64,000 nt of DNA, taken from assembly GCF_023022965.1 (NCBI RefSeq), contig NZ_CP095462.1, forward strand, positions 434,001 through 498,000. Reading direction: 5' to 3'. Each line of letters starts with the position of its first letter. Within the stretch, counting starts at the first letter, position 1. The DNA comes from Ectobacillus sp. JY-23. GTDB lineage: Bacteria > Bacillota > Bacilli > Bacillales > Bacillaceae_G. Positions 41,667 through 49,026 of this stretch are shown here, piece after piece. Made by a program: the position numbers and the translations under genes. The notes beneath the pieces were generated by a model. The model searched no databases. It saw only the letters and a list, made by a program, of their open reading frames with translations, and was not told where the DNA came from.

Positions 41667-42454
41667 TGCGCACGCTTCCATTGCTGCGGCTGTAGAATGA
41701 ACCGAAGTGATATTTCGTTGAAGCGATCTGGTTGATCGATATTACACACATGACCAGCATCTTTAATGCAAATAAGACTCACATCTTGTTGTCCTTGTAC
41801 AAGTGCTTTCACAGGTGTGCGAAATAAATAGTCTTCTTCTCCCATTACAAAAAGTGTAGGAATGCCGAAAAAGTCTGTTTGTAGCTTTTTTAAAAATGGC
41901 TGCACGGCTTTCGTCAGTGAAAACCACCGAATAAACTCCTTTTGACACATCTTGGCTGCTTGTCTAACAAAAGCATGCCTTGATTCTGTGTGACTTCGCT
42001 TTGGCATAATAATCCACGCAAATAAGCGATATAACCACATATAAGGCATAATATACTTGCCAACATGACCTACTGAAAGCAAAAAACTTGTACGGAAATT
42101 TAGAGTGACGACAGCCCCTCCTAAAACCATGGAGCGGATGCGCTCTGGGTACTTATGTGCCATCGTTTGAATAACAATTGTTCCAAGAGAAATACCTACA
42201 AAGTGCGCACTTTTAATATGTAGGTGATTCAACACTTGTATCACCTCATCAGCTATCTGCACAAACGTATCTCCTTTTTTCCAACTACCTTTTTGCGATT
42301 TACCGTGACCTCTTAAATCTATTAATAATACATTAAAGTATTTTTTAAACTCTTTCACCTGTTTATACCAAATGGACGAACTGCCGCCTGCTCCATGAAT
42401 AAATACGACCCAAGGGCTTTGCTGTTCTGTTGTGTAAGTTCGATAATATAGCAT
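41663..42454 (-). CDS. Alpha/beta hydrolase
   Basis: This 263-residue enzyme has the oxyanion motif VVFIHGAGGSSSIWYKQ, the nucleophile elbow FVGISLGTIVIQTMA (G-x-S-x-G), acid in FVMGEEDYLF and catalytic His in IKDAGHVCNIDQPD, a full catalytic triad. The cap domain (~125-195) is basic. It is closest in layout to haloperoxidase/esterase-type hydrolases; the substrate is unknown. The start ATG follows GAGCGGGGGATATGA. It is translationally coupled to the small lipoprotein. Confidence 0.88.
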   Translation of the reverse strand: MLYYRTYTTEQQSPWVVFIHGAGGSSSIWYKQVKEFKKYFNVLLIDLRGHGKSQKGSWKKGDTFVQIADEVIQVLNHLHIKSAHFVGISLGTIVIQTMAHKYPERIRSMVLGGAVVTLNFRTSFLLSVGHVGKYIMPYMWLYRLFAWIIMPKRSHTESRHAFVRQAAKMCQKEFIRWFSLTKAVQPFLKKLQTDFFGIPTLFVMGEEDYLFRTPVKALVQGQQDVSLICIKDAGHVCNIDQPDRFNEISLRFILQPQQWKRAQ

Positions 42455-42559
42455 TCATATCCCCCGCTCTCATACGTTGCATGTATCTATCATTCTACAT
42501 GTTTTAGTAGGGAAGTTCTAGTGAAAATAAGATATGATATATAGTATAAATAAAAAGGT

Positions 42560-42670
42560 GCTGATTTCTATTACGGAGGGCTTTTCCTGGGCAGTTAGGG
42601 AGCAGCCTCAGTGCTGTGTGCCTGCCGGGTCTCTCTTTGACTTGCTTTTTCCGCAGGAGTCTCACTCCCA
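42560..42670 (-). repeat. Dispersed Bacillaceae palindromic intergenic repeat
   Basis: This GC-richer, imperfectly self-complementary block of about 111 bp lies in an AT-rich gap. Read on the minus strand it begins GGGAGTGAGACTCCTGCGG, continues AAAGCAAGTCAAAGAGAGAC and CCGGCAGG, and ends near AGAAATCAGC. From memory, this matches the consensus (GACTCCTGCGGGAAAAGC... GACCCCGCAGG... GCGGAAATCAAC) of a very common non-coding repeat in Bacillus, Geobacillus and Oceanobacillus genomes. Function is unknown. Confidence 0.65.
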
Positions 42671-42785
42671 TTAATAAGTGTCAATTAACATCATCGGGCT
42701 TTATCATCACCAATAGAAAAGCGGTAGTTGATTGATGTGTCAATTAAACTGCATAGTTAGAAAGAAAGCGAATGGGGGCAAATGG

Positions 42786-43613
42786 ATGGATCGAAAGGTT
42801 GCGATTGTAACGGGAGCTTCAAGTGGGTTTGGTTTTTTAACTGCGTTAGAGTTAGCCAAAAAAGGATTTCATGTTATTGCAACAGTAAGAACTATAGAAA
42901 AAGGCGCTGCGCTTTTAGAGCAGGCTAACTTACAAAATGTTAAGATTGTTCTCTACGAATTGGACGTGGCCTGTGAGACATCTTTAAAACAGTGGGAATC
43001 TTATGTAAGACAGCTACACCGAGTAGATGTACTTGTAAACAATGCTGGGTTTGCTATGGCAGGCTTTACAGAAGAGATATCCATCGCTTCTTATAAAAAA
43101 CAATTCGAAACCAATTTCTTTGGTGCTATTTCTGTCACACAAGCTGTGCTGCCACTAATGAGAAAAAGACAGAGTGGCTATATTATCAATATGAGCAGTA
43201 TCAGTGGACTCATTGGTTTTCCCGGTTTATCCCCCTATGTTGCGTCCAAGCACGCTTTAGAGGGTTGGAGTGAAAGCTTGCGTTTGGAGCTTAGGCCATT
43301 TGGTATTCACGTTGTCTTAATAGAACCCGGGTCTTTTCAAACCAATATTTGGTCTTCCGGTCGTGAAGTTTCACCTTCACAGCCAGATTCACCGTATTAT
43401 ACGTACATGCAACGATTGGAGCAACACATTTCTGCAGGAAGTTCGTCATTTGGAAATCCTTTAGAAGTCGCACAAAAAATTATACGTATTATAGAAACAA
43501 CAGATCCGTCCTTACGTTATGGAGTAGGAAAAGGTGTTTCTCTGACGATATGGATAAAAAAGATACTACCTTGGCGCATATGGGAAAAACTCGTCTATCG
43601 TCAATTGAAATAA
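42786..43613 (+). CDS. Short-chain dehydrogenase/reductase (SDR)
   Basis: This classical NAD(P)-dependent SDR of 275 residues has the Rossmann motif VTGASSGFGFLTALELA, the NNAG motif (LVNNAGFAMAG), catalytic Ser (NMSSISGLIG) and the Y-x3-K pair (YVASKHALEGWSESL). The C-terminal extension (ILPWRIWEKLVYRQLK) is basic and aromatic. The start ATG 42786 follows AATGGGGGCAAATGG; the longer frame lacks an RBS. The substrate is unknown. The dispersed repeat lies just upstream. Confidence 0.9.
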   Translation: MDRKVAIVTGASSGFGFLTALELAKKGFHVIATVRTIEKGAALLEQANLQNVKIVLYELDVACETSLKQWESYVRQLHRVDVLVNNAGFAMAGFTEEISIASYKKQFETNFFGAISVTQAVLPLMRKRQSGYIINMSSISGLIGFPGLSPYVASKHALEGWSESLRLELRPFGIHVVLIEPGSFQTNIWSSGREVSPSQPDSPYYTYMQRLEQHISAGSSSFGNPLEVAQKIIRIIETTDPSLRYGVGKGVSLTIWIKKILPWRIWEKLVYRQLK

Positions 43614-43730
43614 GGAAATTTCCCGTTTCTTATTATTTCCTCGGCAAGCGCAAAGTCTGCTAAAACCAGACAAATTCTATGATTTGTTTTTACATATTAT
43701 GTACTCATTCGTCATATACTGCGTACAAAC

Positions 43731-43812
43731 AAAAAAACTCTGCACAGTTTACGCCGGTGAGCTGCTTCCGTCAGGACCTGACCCTGTTCCGCGTGTAAAT
43801 TTGTCAGAGAGG
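43731..43812 (-). ncRNA. Compact SRP-like RNA (4.5S-type, complete domain IV)
   Basis: The minus-strand transcript would fold into one hairpin. The outer stem is CUCUGACA/UGU-G-CAGAG, the middle stem UUUAC/GUAAA, and the apical domain is exactly that of SRP RNA: helix GGGU/GCUC, symmetric loop CAGG/AGCA, helix UCC/GGA, tetraloop UGAC, and the asymmetric loop AACA/A below. The closing stem is followed at once by seven U residues, so it also works as a terminator. A perfect TATAAT (43825-43820, minus) lies about ten bases upstream; the -35 is poor. It is far shorter than the ~270-nt Bacillus scRNA and lies away from dnaX. Confidence 0.8.
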
Positions 43813-43819
43813 TAATTAT

Positions 43820-43825
43820 ATTATA
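43820..43825 (-). promoter_or_regulatory. -10 box of the SRP-like RNA
   Basis: TATAAT on the minus strand is partly duplicated (TATAATATAAT), about ten bases before the predicted 5' end. No clear -35 box is seen. Confidence 0.5.
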
Positions 43826-43952
43826 GCTCCGTTATTCTTATTTGCCGATAGCAGGTTCTTGGCAAGTAAACCTGTATTTTCCTTGTCATTTGAATTTTTG
43901 GAAACATTCGCGTTATAATAGCAAAGAGTTTGATACATAAAGGAGAATTTCT

Positions 43953-44273
43953 ATGGCGAAAATCCGAGTTTACCAACCAAAAGAAGAACACTTTGAGAGT
44001 ATTAAAGAGATTATTGATGTGCAAGAAGAAAATCCTTCACCTGAGCTACTTGCAACAATGTACAGCTGTGTACTGGAAACAGAAGAAATGACAATTCCCC
44101 CTGCGTATATGGAGGAAGATATTTTAATTGATTCCGTTGAAGGGATGCTCAATGCTTCTCCAAACAAAACAAAACATTTAGGTGCCTATGATGTAATTGC
44201 TGTTACAACAAAAGAAAAGCGTTTTAAAATTTTGCTTTTAGAAGATGAAGAATACGAGATTATTTCCGAATAA
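43953..44273 (+). CDS. Acidic hypothetical protein, 106 residues
   Basis: I do not recognise the family. ATG follows AAAGGAGAATTTCT. The protein is soluble and acidic (MAKIRVYQPKEEHFESIKEI), with a Pro/Glu-rich middle (EENPSPELLATMYSCVLETE) and beta-strand segments near the end (YDVIAVTTKEKRFKILLLED). It is convergent with mug. Strong RBS, composition and length support a real gene. Confidence 0.7.
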   Translation: MAKIRVYQPKEEHFESIKEIIDVQEENPSPELLATMYSCVLETEEMTIPPAYMEEDILIDSVEGMLNASPNKTKHLGAYDVIAVTTKEKRFKILLLEDEEYEIISE

Positions 44274-44281
44274 AAGGGGGC

Positions 44282-44842
44282 TTATTGCCACCCTTTTTCT
44301 TTTAGGAAATCATGTAGCCTTCTGAACATCGCAAGTCTTTCATCTCTAGAAAAGCTAGCATTAGCACCACTTGTAGATGGAATTACAAACACATAACACC
44401 CTTCCCATGATTCATTTCCAAAAAATAAACCGTTTTGTATACCAAGTTTTATCTTCTCTTTCTTTTTTCCTGTTGCATGTCGAAAAGCGGTGATGCCGTT
44501 AAAACAAATCACTTTGGGTTTGTACGTGATAACAAGAAGCTGAAAGTCAATTGCACCCATCTTGTAATCTTGCGTGTGTAAATCGCCGGATGATCTAGTT
44601 GGGCGAGCTACCAGATCTGTAATACCGTAATTCCAGCGAAGGAGCTGTGCTGTTTCCTGGGGCTTGAGTTGATACGGAGTAAGTCCACCTTCAAACAGCC
44701 CACGCCAAAATAAATTTGCCGGATTTGCGTAATGATATCCTGTGGTAGCTGAAATACGACCAGGGTTAATGCCACAAAACAATACGGTAATATTGGGTTT
44801 AATATAAGTAGGTAACCATTTTTCTTCAAAGGCTTCTTTCAT
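44282..44842 (-). CDS. mug: Mismatch-specific uracil/thymine DNA glycosylase (Mug/TDG family)
   Basis: This base-excision repair enzyme removes uracil from G:U (and thymine from G:T) mismatches. It has 186 residues. The uracil-pocket motif is VLFCGINPGRIS (residues ~22-33), with YHYANPANLFWRGLFEGG following. The C-terminal helix-loop motif is VFVIPSTSGANASFSRDERL, the Gram-positive version of the NPSG motif. The RBS AAAGAGGATAAA precedes ATG. It lies one base behind the small Cys-rich gene, forming an operon with it. Confidence 0.88.
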   Translation of the reverse strand: MKEAFEEKWLPTYIKPNITVLFCGINPGRISATTGYHYANPANLFWRGLFEGGLTPYQLKPQETAQLLRWNYGITDLVARPTRSSGDLHTQDYKMGAIDFQLLVITYKPKVICFNGITAFRHATGKKKEKIKLGIQNGLFFGNESWEGCYVFVIPSTSGANASFSRDERLAMFRRLHDFLKEKGWQ

Positions 44843-44843
44843 T

Positions 44844-45029
44844 TTATCCTCTTTCTTTATCTTCTTTTTTAATCAATTTTTGTACAGCAGATCTTGGATC
44901 CCAACAATTGAATACATAGTCCGGTTTCGTTTCGTATTGCAATCTGGTACAGATGTATCCAATATTTGTTGATTTCACTACAGCAAAATGCACACAAGTT
45001 GCACAGCAATGAAAACGGTTCTTTTTCAT
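44844..45029 (-). CDS. 61-residue Cys-rich small protein
   Basis: The product MKKNRFHCCATCVHFAVVKS has CC-x2-C near the N-terminus and two further cysteines (YICTRL; YVFNCWDP), an arrangement suggesting a metal-binding knuckle. The end is charged. ATG follows AGGGGGATTCT, and the gene runs directly into mug. It is likely a conserved Bacillus hypothetical; function is unknown. Confidence 0.75.
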   Translation of the reverse strand: MKKNRFHCCATCVHFAVVKSTNIGYICTRLQYETKPDYVFNCWDPRSAVQKLIKKEDKERG

Positions 45030-45049
45030 AGAATCCCCCTATATAAGAT

Positions 45050-45071
45050 AAAACCCGCATTTGCGGGTTTT
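45050..45071 (-). terminator. Terminator of the U32 peptidase gene
   Basis: AAACCCGCA-TT-TGCGGGTTT carries a T run on both strands. Confidence 0.85.
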
Positions 45072-47577
45072 ATTGCACATTTGTTCGACTCACATTTTCT
45101 TTTTTGATGAGTTGTCCTCTTGTGACACCAAGCTGATTAGTCGCCTTTAATGAGCGCCATACACTGGTACCAGTTCGTTTGCCAATAAGAGCTTCTCGGT
45201 ATAAGTGAATAACTTCTTGTACTTTGTCTCCGCTTTCTTCCAAAAATTCAACGCGATAATGACGAACACCTTGCTCTAGAAAATGCGGAATATATTCAGC
45301 GCCCGATTGTTCAATGGCATTATAAACAGTATTGCGGCAACCGATATCAACACGCACAGGATGCTGCATGCCAATTCGATCTTGTAAAGAAACACGATGT
45401 GTTTCGCATGGACGTCCACAATTGGTAAAATCAGTGCCGTTACTCAGGAAGGTGCAGTATACACAGTGTTCTGTATGAAACATCGGCAAATGTTGATGTA
45501 TCACAAGCTCCATTTTATCTGTTTGCGATTTTTCAAGCATATCCATAACTTGTTGAATATTTAAATCATACGAAGGCGTCACGCGTTGTAAACCGCGCGC
45601 CAAAAATAAATCAGCTGCAAGGTGATTAGCAATATTTAATGAGAAGTCACCGATTAGTGGGATGCTTACATGCTGTTTTGTATAATATTGAACAGCGCCT
45701 AAGCTTCTTACTAGAATAGCGTCCGGCTCTGCACGTACAATCCCATTTAAAATGCCATTTTCACCTGGCATATGAATACGCGGCGTAGCAAGTGCAATTA
45801 ACTTTCCTTGACCTCGTGCCGCTGCTACTGCCTTTGGATAGTCCGTTGTAAATTCAAAATCTGCGTAAATATAATCAATATCTGTTAAAGAGGCTGCTTC
45901 AATTTGTTCCATCGTACGACATAGCGCGATGAGTGATGGTTTATCTGATATAACAGACTTACGTACAACAGGATATACGACCTCTCTTTTTTGGTACACA
46001 TATGGTGTTTTACGGAGCTGTAATAATTGCTCTATTGCTTCCCTGCGCATTTTGTTGAGCTCTTTTACAGGAAGAATCACATCACCATTTACGTGTAATT
46101 TGACATCGTGAAGTTCAAAAATAGTTCCTCCCAATCGACCCCATTGTTCAAATAAATAACCGCTTGTCAACGGACGTTTGATTGCTTGTTGCAATGGCTC
46201 TTTAGATTGTATTGTTACTGAGCTACCTGTTATCGTATCTCGCCATATAGAGATAAGGGGCTTGCCAACTTTACCGTATGCTTCTATTGTGAGTGGAAAC
46301 AAATGGTGGGCTTGTTCTGTTTCAAAGGTTTTTTGTAAGCGTTTGGATAACTCTTGATCACTTGTTTTCCAAATCCGGTCGCCAACGCGTACTTTTTTTA
46401 GATTTACATCCGTACGTCCTGGTATAATCTCGATGATGCCGCTTATAGCCTCACCCTCTATTTTGCTACCATTTTTACGAAGGTCGTATACCCGCCCACC
46501 TTCTTCTTTTTGCTCAGGGCGACCTGCATCAAACACAATTCCATCACCTCGCTTTAGCGGGGCTTCTAATTCACATATAACGCCATCGCGAAGCACCTTC
46601 TTTACCCTTCCTAGAAATACACCGCGACTCTTTGGATACGTACCATCGAGCAATTGCTTATGATTGGTGCCCGTTAAAAATCCATGTGTCAAACCACGAC
46701 TAAAGCTTTGTTCAAGTTCTCTCATTTCTGCTTTAGATGGTATATAGGTTCGTCCTTCTAGACATTCATCAATTGCCTTTCGATACTTACTGACCACGTT
46801 TGCTACATATTCCGGTGACTTTAAACGCCCTTCAATTTTAAAAGAAGAAACACCAGCCTTAACTAAATCAGGAATAAGATCGATAGCTGCCAAATCCTTT
46901 GGGGACAATAGATATGTAATATTCCCCATATCCTTGCGTTCTCCGTCCACCATTAAATCATATGGCAATCGGCAAGCCTGTGCACATTCGCCTCGATTGG
47001 CCGATCTACCTCCCCACATCTCGGAGGTCAAGCATTGACCGGAATAAGATACGCATAATGCGCCGTGTACAAACACTTCAAGTGGCATATCTGTTTTTTC
47101 TGCTATTGTTTTAATTTGCTTTAGGTTATTTTCTCGCCCAAGTACAACGACTTCTAAATCATAGGGCTTTAAAAAGTCCACCGCTTCTGGTGAAGTAATG
47201 GTCATTTGAGTAGAGCCGTGAATCGGAAAATCAGGAGAGATATCCCGAATGAGTTTTACAAGCCCAACATCTTGTACAATTAAAGCATCAACTCCCGCAT
47301 CGATGCAGGCCTCCACCAAAGATTTTGCATCTTCTAATTCGTTTTCAAAGACCAAAATATTGAATGTTACATAGCCTCTCACATTATATGTATGTAGATA
47401 TGCCATAATGGCTGGTAGCTCATCTATTTGGAAATTTTTAGCACGTACACGCGCATTGAATTTTTCTACCCCAAAGAATACCGCATCTGCTCCGTTTGCA
47501 ACGGCCGCTCGTAGACATTCCCAATTCCCTGCAGGCGCTAATAATTCTACTGTATGTCTTGTGATTCGTTTCATCAT
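45070..47577 (-). CDS. U32-family peptidase, long form (RlhA-like)
   Basis: U32 proteins include the RlhA/YrrO/TrhP group involved in RNA hydroxylation and older collagenase annotations. This one has 835 residues, the long DUF3656-containing type. The N-terminal U32 core shows ELLAPAGNWECLRAAVANGA, VFVHGALCVSYSGQCLTSEM and GGRSANRGECAQACRLPYDL, with conserved cysteines. The middle domain is beta-rich (~330-560). The C-terminal module repeats a TIM-barrel-like fold with CVYCTFLSNGTDFTNCGRPC, probably metal or cluster ligands. Two adjacent ATGs follow GGAAGGATGGAGA; I took the first. Confidence 0.88.
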   Translation of the reverse strand: MMKRITRHTVELLAPAGNWECLRAAVANGADAVFFGVEKFNARVRAKNFQIDELPAIMAYLHTYNVRGYVTFNILVFENELEDAKSLVEACIDAGVDALIVQDVGLVKLIRDISPDFPIHGSTQMTITSPEAVDFLKPYDLEVVVLGRENNLKQIKTIAEKTDMPLEVFVHGALCVSYSGQCLTSEMWGGRSANRGECAQACRLPYDLMVDGERKDMGNITYLLSPKDLAAIDLIPDLVKAGVSSFKIEGRLKSPEYVANVVSKYRKAIDECLEGRTYIPSKAEMRELEQSFSRGLTHGFLTGTNHKQLLDGTYPKSRGVFLGRVKKVLRDGVICELEAPLKRGDGIVFDAGRPEQKEEGGRVYDLRKNGSKIEGEAISGIIEIIPGRTDVNLKKVRVGDRIWKTSDQELSKRLQKTFETEQAHHLFPLTIEAYGKVGKPLISIWRDTITGSSVTIQSKEPLQQAIKRPLTSGYLFEQWGRLGGTIFELHDVKLHVNGDVILPVKELNKMRREAIEQLLQLRKTPYVYQKREVVYPVVRKSVISDKPSLIALCRTMEQIEAASLTDIDYIYADFEFTTDYPKAVAAARGQGKLIALATPRIHMPGENGILNGIVRAEPDAILVRSLGAVQYYTKQHVSIPLIGDFSLNIANHLAADLFLARGLQRVTPSYDLNIQQVMDMLEKSQTDKMELVIHQHLPMFHTEHCVYCTFLSNGTDFTNCGRPCETHRVSLQDRIGMQHPVRVDIGCRNTVYNAIEQSGAEYIPHFLEQGVRHYRVEFLEESGDKVQEVIHLYREALIGKRTGTSVWRSLKATNQLGVTRGQLIKKENVSRTNVQ

Positions 47578-47773
47578 TCTCCATCCTTCCTTACTTGTAA
47601 GTACGTCCACATACAGTATACACGGAATAAAACCATAATAATCGAAAAAATCTCATATTTTCATAATATTCTTGACACCTTTATGATGGACAGTTTAAAT
47701 TGATATGATGGTTTCTTTTTTATTTCATTAGGTAATTAATACATCATATAAACTAAAAGGCAGAGGACATCTT

Positions 47774-48976
47774 ATGTGGAAAAATAAAAACGTTTGGATT
47801 ATCTTAATGGGTGAATTTATTGCAGGTATTGGCTTATGGCTAGGCATTATCGGTAATTTAGAGTTTATGCAGCGACATATTCCGTCAGACTTCATGAAAT
47901 CTTTAATTATGTTTGCAGGATTGTTGGCAGGCGTTATGGTTGGCCCGCTAGCTGGAAGATTAATTGACCAAGCTTCTAAGAAAAAGATTTTATTATATGC
48001 AGGATTTGGACGCGTAGTAAGTGTTGTATTTATGTTTCTTGCCCTGCACTTTGATAATGTTTGGTACATGGTATTATTCATGGTTGCGATTCAAATTTCA
48101 GCTGCTTTTTACTTTCCGGCTTTACAAGCAGTCATTCCTCTTGTCGTACGTGATCAAGATCTCTTACAAATGAATGGTATGCACATGAATGTCGCCACGA
48201 TTGCTAGAATTGCCGGTACTTCCATTGGCGGCGTTTTGCTTGTTGTGTTAAGTCTTGAGTATATGTATGGATTTTCTATGCTAGCATATGCGCTTTTATT
48301 TGCTTCGACATATCTGTTAGAATTTCAAGATACGCCTGTACAGCCCTCCAAAAATGCAACCAATCAAAAAGCAGGATTTACTGAGGTATTTCGCATTTTA
48401 AAAGAAGTTCCTGTTGCATTTAATACGTTAGTTCTCAACATTATTCCCCTTTTGTTTATCGGTGGATTTAACTTGATGGTGATTAACATTAGCGAAATGC
48501 AGAAAGATCCGGCAATCAAAGGTTTGTTATATACTGTGGAAGGTGTTGCATTTATGTTAGGTGCTTTTTTTGTTAAATATGCGTCTAAACGGACTTCTCC
48601 GCAGCGCTTGATGTATACGTACAGTTTTATTATTGCATTTGCACATCTTTCATTATTTTTTAGCGATATCAAATGGATGTCGCTTGTCTCCTTTATAATT
48701 TTTGGTCTTGGTGTAGGTGGATTTTTCCCCGTTGCTTCAACTGTTTTCCAAACTAAAATTGCAAAAACCTACCATGGACGCTTGTTTTCTTTTCGCAATA
48801 TGTTTGAGCGCGTGATGTTTCAAATCGTCTTACTGGCCACAGGCTTATTTTTAGACACAATCGGTCTGCAGTATATGGTGCTAATCTTCGGTCTAGTTTC
48901 GCTTCTGATTTTGTTTTTACTACTATCTAGACCAAAAGCTATGTCTTTGGAAGCAAAAGAGTCGCAATCCTCTTAA
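47774..48976 (+). CDS. MFS transporter, 12 TM
   Basis: This 400-residue major facilitator protein of the YfiS/YfmI-like multidrug type has a modified signature between helices 2 and 3 (GPLAGRLIDQASKKKILLYA). About twelve hydrophobic segments are visible, with a central loop near residues 190-215. The RBS GGCAGAGGACATCTT precedes ATG. No regulator is adjacent. It shares a bidirectional terminator with the MutS2-like gene. Substrate is unknown. Confidence 0.88.
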   Translation: MWKNKNVWIILMGEFIAGIGLWLGIIGNLEFMQRHIPSDFMKSLIMFAGLLAGVMVGPLAGRLIDQASKKKILLYAGFGRVVSVVFMFLALHFDNVWYMVLFMVAIQISAAFYFPALQAVIPLVVRDQDLLQMNGMHMNVATIARIAGTSIGGVLLVVLSLEYMYGFSMLAYALLFASTYLLEFQDTPVQPSKNATNQKAGFTEVFRILKEVPVAFNTLVLNIIPLLFIGGFNLMVINISEMQKDPAIKGLLYTVEGVAFMLGAFFVKYASKRTSPQRLMYTYSFIIAFAHLSLFFSDIKWMSLVSFIIFGLGVGGFFPVASTVFQTKIAKTYHGRLFSFRNMFERVMFQIVLLATGLFLDTIGLQYMVLIFGLVSLLILFLLLSRPKAMSLEAKESQSS

Positions 48977-49000
48977 CGGAACCTTTCATACAATCTAACA

Positions 49001-49026
49001 AAACAACCCGCAGTTGCGGGTTGTTT
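49001..49026. terminator. Bidirectional terminator
   Basis: AAACAACCCGCA-GT-TGCGGGTTGTTT lies between the convergent MFS and MutS2-like genes. Confidence 0.9.
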
